Assembly (NCBI GenBank): GCA_003542325.1
Contig: DPKV01000201.1
Coordinates: 1 to 6,911, forward strand
Direction of reading: 5' to 3'
Length of the DNA stretch: 6,911 nt
DNA from: Anaerolineaceae bacterium
GTDB taxonomy: Bacteria; Chloroflexota; Anaerolineae; Anaerolineales; Anaerolineaceae
The translations under genes and the position numbers were made by a program. This document shows positions 5,660 through 6,911 of the stretch, piece by piece (the stretch's first letter is position 1; each line of letters opens with the position of its first letter). The notes under the pieces were generated by a model that did not search any database, was not told where the DNA came from, and saw only the letters and a list, made by a program, of their open reading frames with translations.

Positions 5660-6495
5660 CCGTCAAAATGAAACTTTTCTCGTATAACCTGATGGACACC
5701 TTCATTCACCACCTGTCAGGGTTGACAAAACTGATCTGCTTCCTGTTCCTGACCTTCGCGGTCATGTATTCCTACGATATCCGTGTCATCCTGGCCATCA
5801 CGGCATTCTCCATCTTTCTCTTGTTGAAATCGAAGATAAAATTCCGCCAGATCCGCACCATGGTTCTATATGTTCTCATCTTTATCCTGACCAATGCGAT
5901 CATCTCCTTTTTCTTCTCCCCCGAAATGGGTGTGGAAATTTACGGCACCCGCCACGATATCTGTAAACTTTATGGCAGGTTCTATCTGACCCAGGAGCAA
6001 TTGTTCTACTCCCTGACGAAAATGGTGAAATACGCCTCCGTTGTTCCCCTGGGGATGATCTTCCTGCTGACCACGAACCCCAGCGAATTCGCCTCCTCAT
6101 TGAACCGGGTGGGAACACCCTACAAAGCTTCCTATGCCGTTGCGCTGACCTTGCGTTATTTCCCGGATATCCAGCGCGATTACCGGGACATCAGCCAGGC
6201 CCAGCAAGCCCGCGGGTTGGACCTTTCCCGTAAAGCCAAATTTATCAGCCGGGTTAAAAACTCTCTGTTGATCGTCATCCCGCTGATCTTTTCTTCCCTG
6301 GACCGGATCGAGCTGATCAGCAACGCAATGGATCTGCGCGGCTTTGGCAAGGGTAAAAGTCGCACCTGGTATACCGCCAAAAAATTTAACCGTCAGGACA
6401 TACTGGCTCTGACCGTCTCTGCCCTGATCTTCATCGGTTCGATCTGCGTCTCTGTCTTTATCAATCACAGCCGATTTTACAATCCCTTTATTTAG
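5656..6495 (+). CDS. ecfT: ECF transporter transmembrane coupling protein (EcfT/CbiQ family)
   Basis: This 279-residue membrane protein is the scaffold that links the ATPase to the S component and transmits ATP-driven movement. Hydrophobic segments lie near 22-38, 43-58, 67-88, 124-140, 203-215 and 248-269. The cytoplasmic coupling region holds the two family motifs: QAQQARGLDL at 181-190 (Ala-Arg-Gly at 185-187) and AMDLRGFGKG at 224-233, where the second motif reads Leu-Arg-Gly instead of Ala-Arg-Gly. These helices bind grooves of the ATPase domains in known ECF structures. The gene starts with GTG at 5656, sharing GTGA with the ATPase stop, and GAGG at 5647-5650 stands 5 nt before it, so translation is probably coupled and subunit amounts matched. 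An ATG four codons later (5668) is an alternative. The third DUF62 gene begins 9 nt after its stop codon, indicating one operon. Length is typical. Confidence 0.94.
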   Translation: MTVKMKLFSYNLMDTFIHHLSGLTKLICFLFLTFAVMYSYDIRVILAITAFSIFLLLKSKIKFRQIRTMVLYVLIFILTNAIISFFFSPEMGVEIYGTRHDICKLYGRFYLTQEQLFYSLTKMVKYASVVPLGMIFLLTTNPSEFASSLNRVGTPYKASYAVALTLRYFPDIQRDYRDISQAQQARGLDLSRKAKFISRVKNSLLIVIPLIFSSLDRIELISNAMDLRGFGKGKSRTWYTAKKFNRQDILALTVSALIFIGSICVSVFINHSRFYNPFI

Positions 6496-6498
6496 GAG
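6494..6498 (+). promoter_or_regulatory. Ribosome binding site overlapping the ecfT stop codon
   Basis: AGGAG begins inside the TAG stop of ecfT (6493-6495) and ends 6 nt before the ATG at 6505. This arrangement fits translational coupling of the third hydrolase to the T component. Confidence 0.75.
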
Positions 6499-6504
6499 TT
6501 CTTG

Positions 6505-6911
6505 ATGAAACCTATTCTTGTCTTCCAAACGGATTTCAGTTACAAAGAAGGGGCAGTCTGCGCCATGTATGGTGTGATCAAAAGTGTGGACCGCGAACTG
6601 GAGATCATCGATGGGACCCATGAAATCCCCAGGTTTGACACCTGGAGCGCCTCATACCGGTTATATCAGTCCATGTCCTTCTGGCCGAAAGGCACGATCT
6701 TCGTCTCGGTCGTTGATCCCGGTGTGGGGACCACTCGTAAAGCCAGTGTGGCCGCCACCGAAGATGGTTACTTCATCGCAACGCCTGATAACGGCTCTCT
6801 GACCCATGTCAAGCAATGGATGGGTATCCGTGAAATCCGGGAAATCGATGAAGAAGTCAACCGGTTGAAGGGAAAAAACACGGAAGCCGTGAGCGTGTTC
6901 CACGGACGGGA
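6505..6911 (+). CDS. SAM hydroxide adenosyltransferase (DUF62), third paralogue, 3' end missing
   Basis: The first 135 codons of a third DUF62 enzyme are present before the window ends in frame. The triad residues can all be seen: Asp71 and Arg78 in VVDPGVGTTRK and His133 in VFHGR at the very edge. TPDNGSL at 93-99 corresponds to GPDNGL of the other copies, and QTDFSYKEG at 8-16 to TDFGTKDG. The protein is clearly divergent from the tandem pair: AMYGVI at 20-25, THEIPRFDTW at 38-47 and the stretch 100-130 differ. It therefore belongs to a different subgroup and is not a recent copy. The C-terminal domain, which forms part of the active site, is not in the window. Strong linkage to ecfT (9-nt gap, ribosome binding site overlapping the stop) makes this the hydrolase most likely to serve the transporter directly. 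By family it should release adenosine and methionine from SAM or an analogue; this is inference. The TTG at 6502 is an alternative start one codon upstream. Confidence 0.92.
   Translation, partial: MKPILVFQTDFSYKEGAVCAMYGVIKSVDRELEIIDGTHEIPRFDTWSASYRLYQSMSFWPKGTIFVSVVDPGVGTTRKASVAATEDGYFIATPDNGSLTHVKQWMGIREIREIDEEVNRLKGKNTEAVSVFHGR

Noticed and set aside
6097..6621. A 174-codon minus-strand open frame across the ecfT 3' end
   Set aside because: It is antisense to ecfT and the start of the third DUF62 gene and its translation shows no family features.

Overview
The window reads as an ordinary bacterial chromosome segment with every supported gene on the + strand. The best guess for the host is Chloroflexota, probably Anaerolineae. 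This rests on the character of the glycosidase, a tiny orphan LuxR-type DNA-binding protein, and a GTAGGGG...CCCCTAC palindrome of a kind common between genes in that phylum. It is an inference, not a proof; the transporter proteins themselves also look much like Firmicutes versions.

Layout. (1) 1-1062: the 3' three quarters of a GH1 beta-glucosidase whose start lies outside the window. (2) 1072-1109: an imperfect palindrome. (3) 1184-1414: a 76-residue LuxR/GerE helix-turn-helix protein. (4) 1447-3131: a good sigma70-type promoter, then two tandem paralogues of the SAM hydroxide adenosyltransferase family (DUF62), both 263 residues, colinear without gaps and about half identical by hand count. 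(5) 3222-3782: a UPF0397-type ECF substrate-binding (S) component with a very strong ribosome binding site, followed by a 12-bp intrinsic terminator at 3809-3838. (6) 3888-6911: a -10 box, a fused double ATPase (3950-5659), an EcfT transmembrane coupling protein overlapping it by 4 nt (5656-6495), and a third, divergent DUF62 gene (6505 onward) cut by the window end just after its catalytic histidine motif.

How it may work together. S component, double ATPase and T protein together make a complete, dedicated (group I-like) ECF importer. Three DUF62 genes flank it, two before and one after, the last only 9 nt behind the T gene. DUF62 enzymes are known to split S-adenosylmethionine with water into adenosine and methionine. 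UPF0397-type ECF systems have, as far as I recall, been annotated as methionine-regulated (MtsABC). The simplest inference is a salvage module that imports an adenosyl- or methionine-related compound and cleaves it in the cytoplasm; the substrate is not shown by the sequence. The S gene is separated from the ATPase/T/hydrolase unit by a terminator and a promoter, so S and the energising module are probably made at different levels.

No RNA genes, insertion sequences, CRISPR arrays or minus-strand genes are supported, and no stretch above 300 bases lacks a gene.
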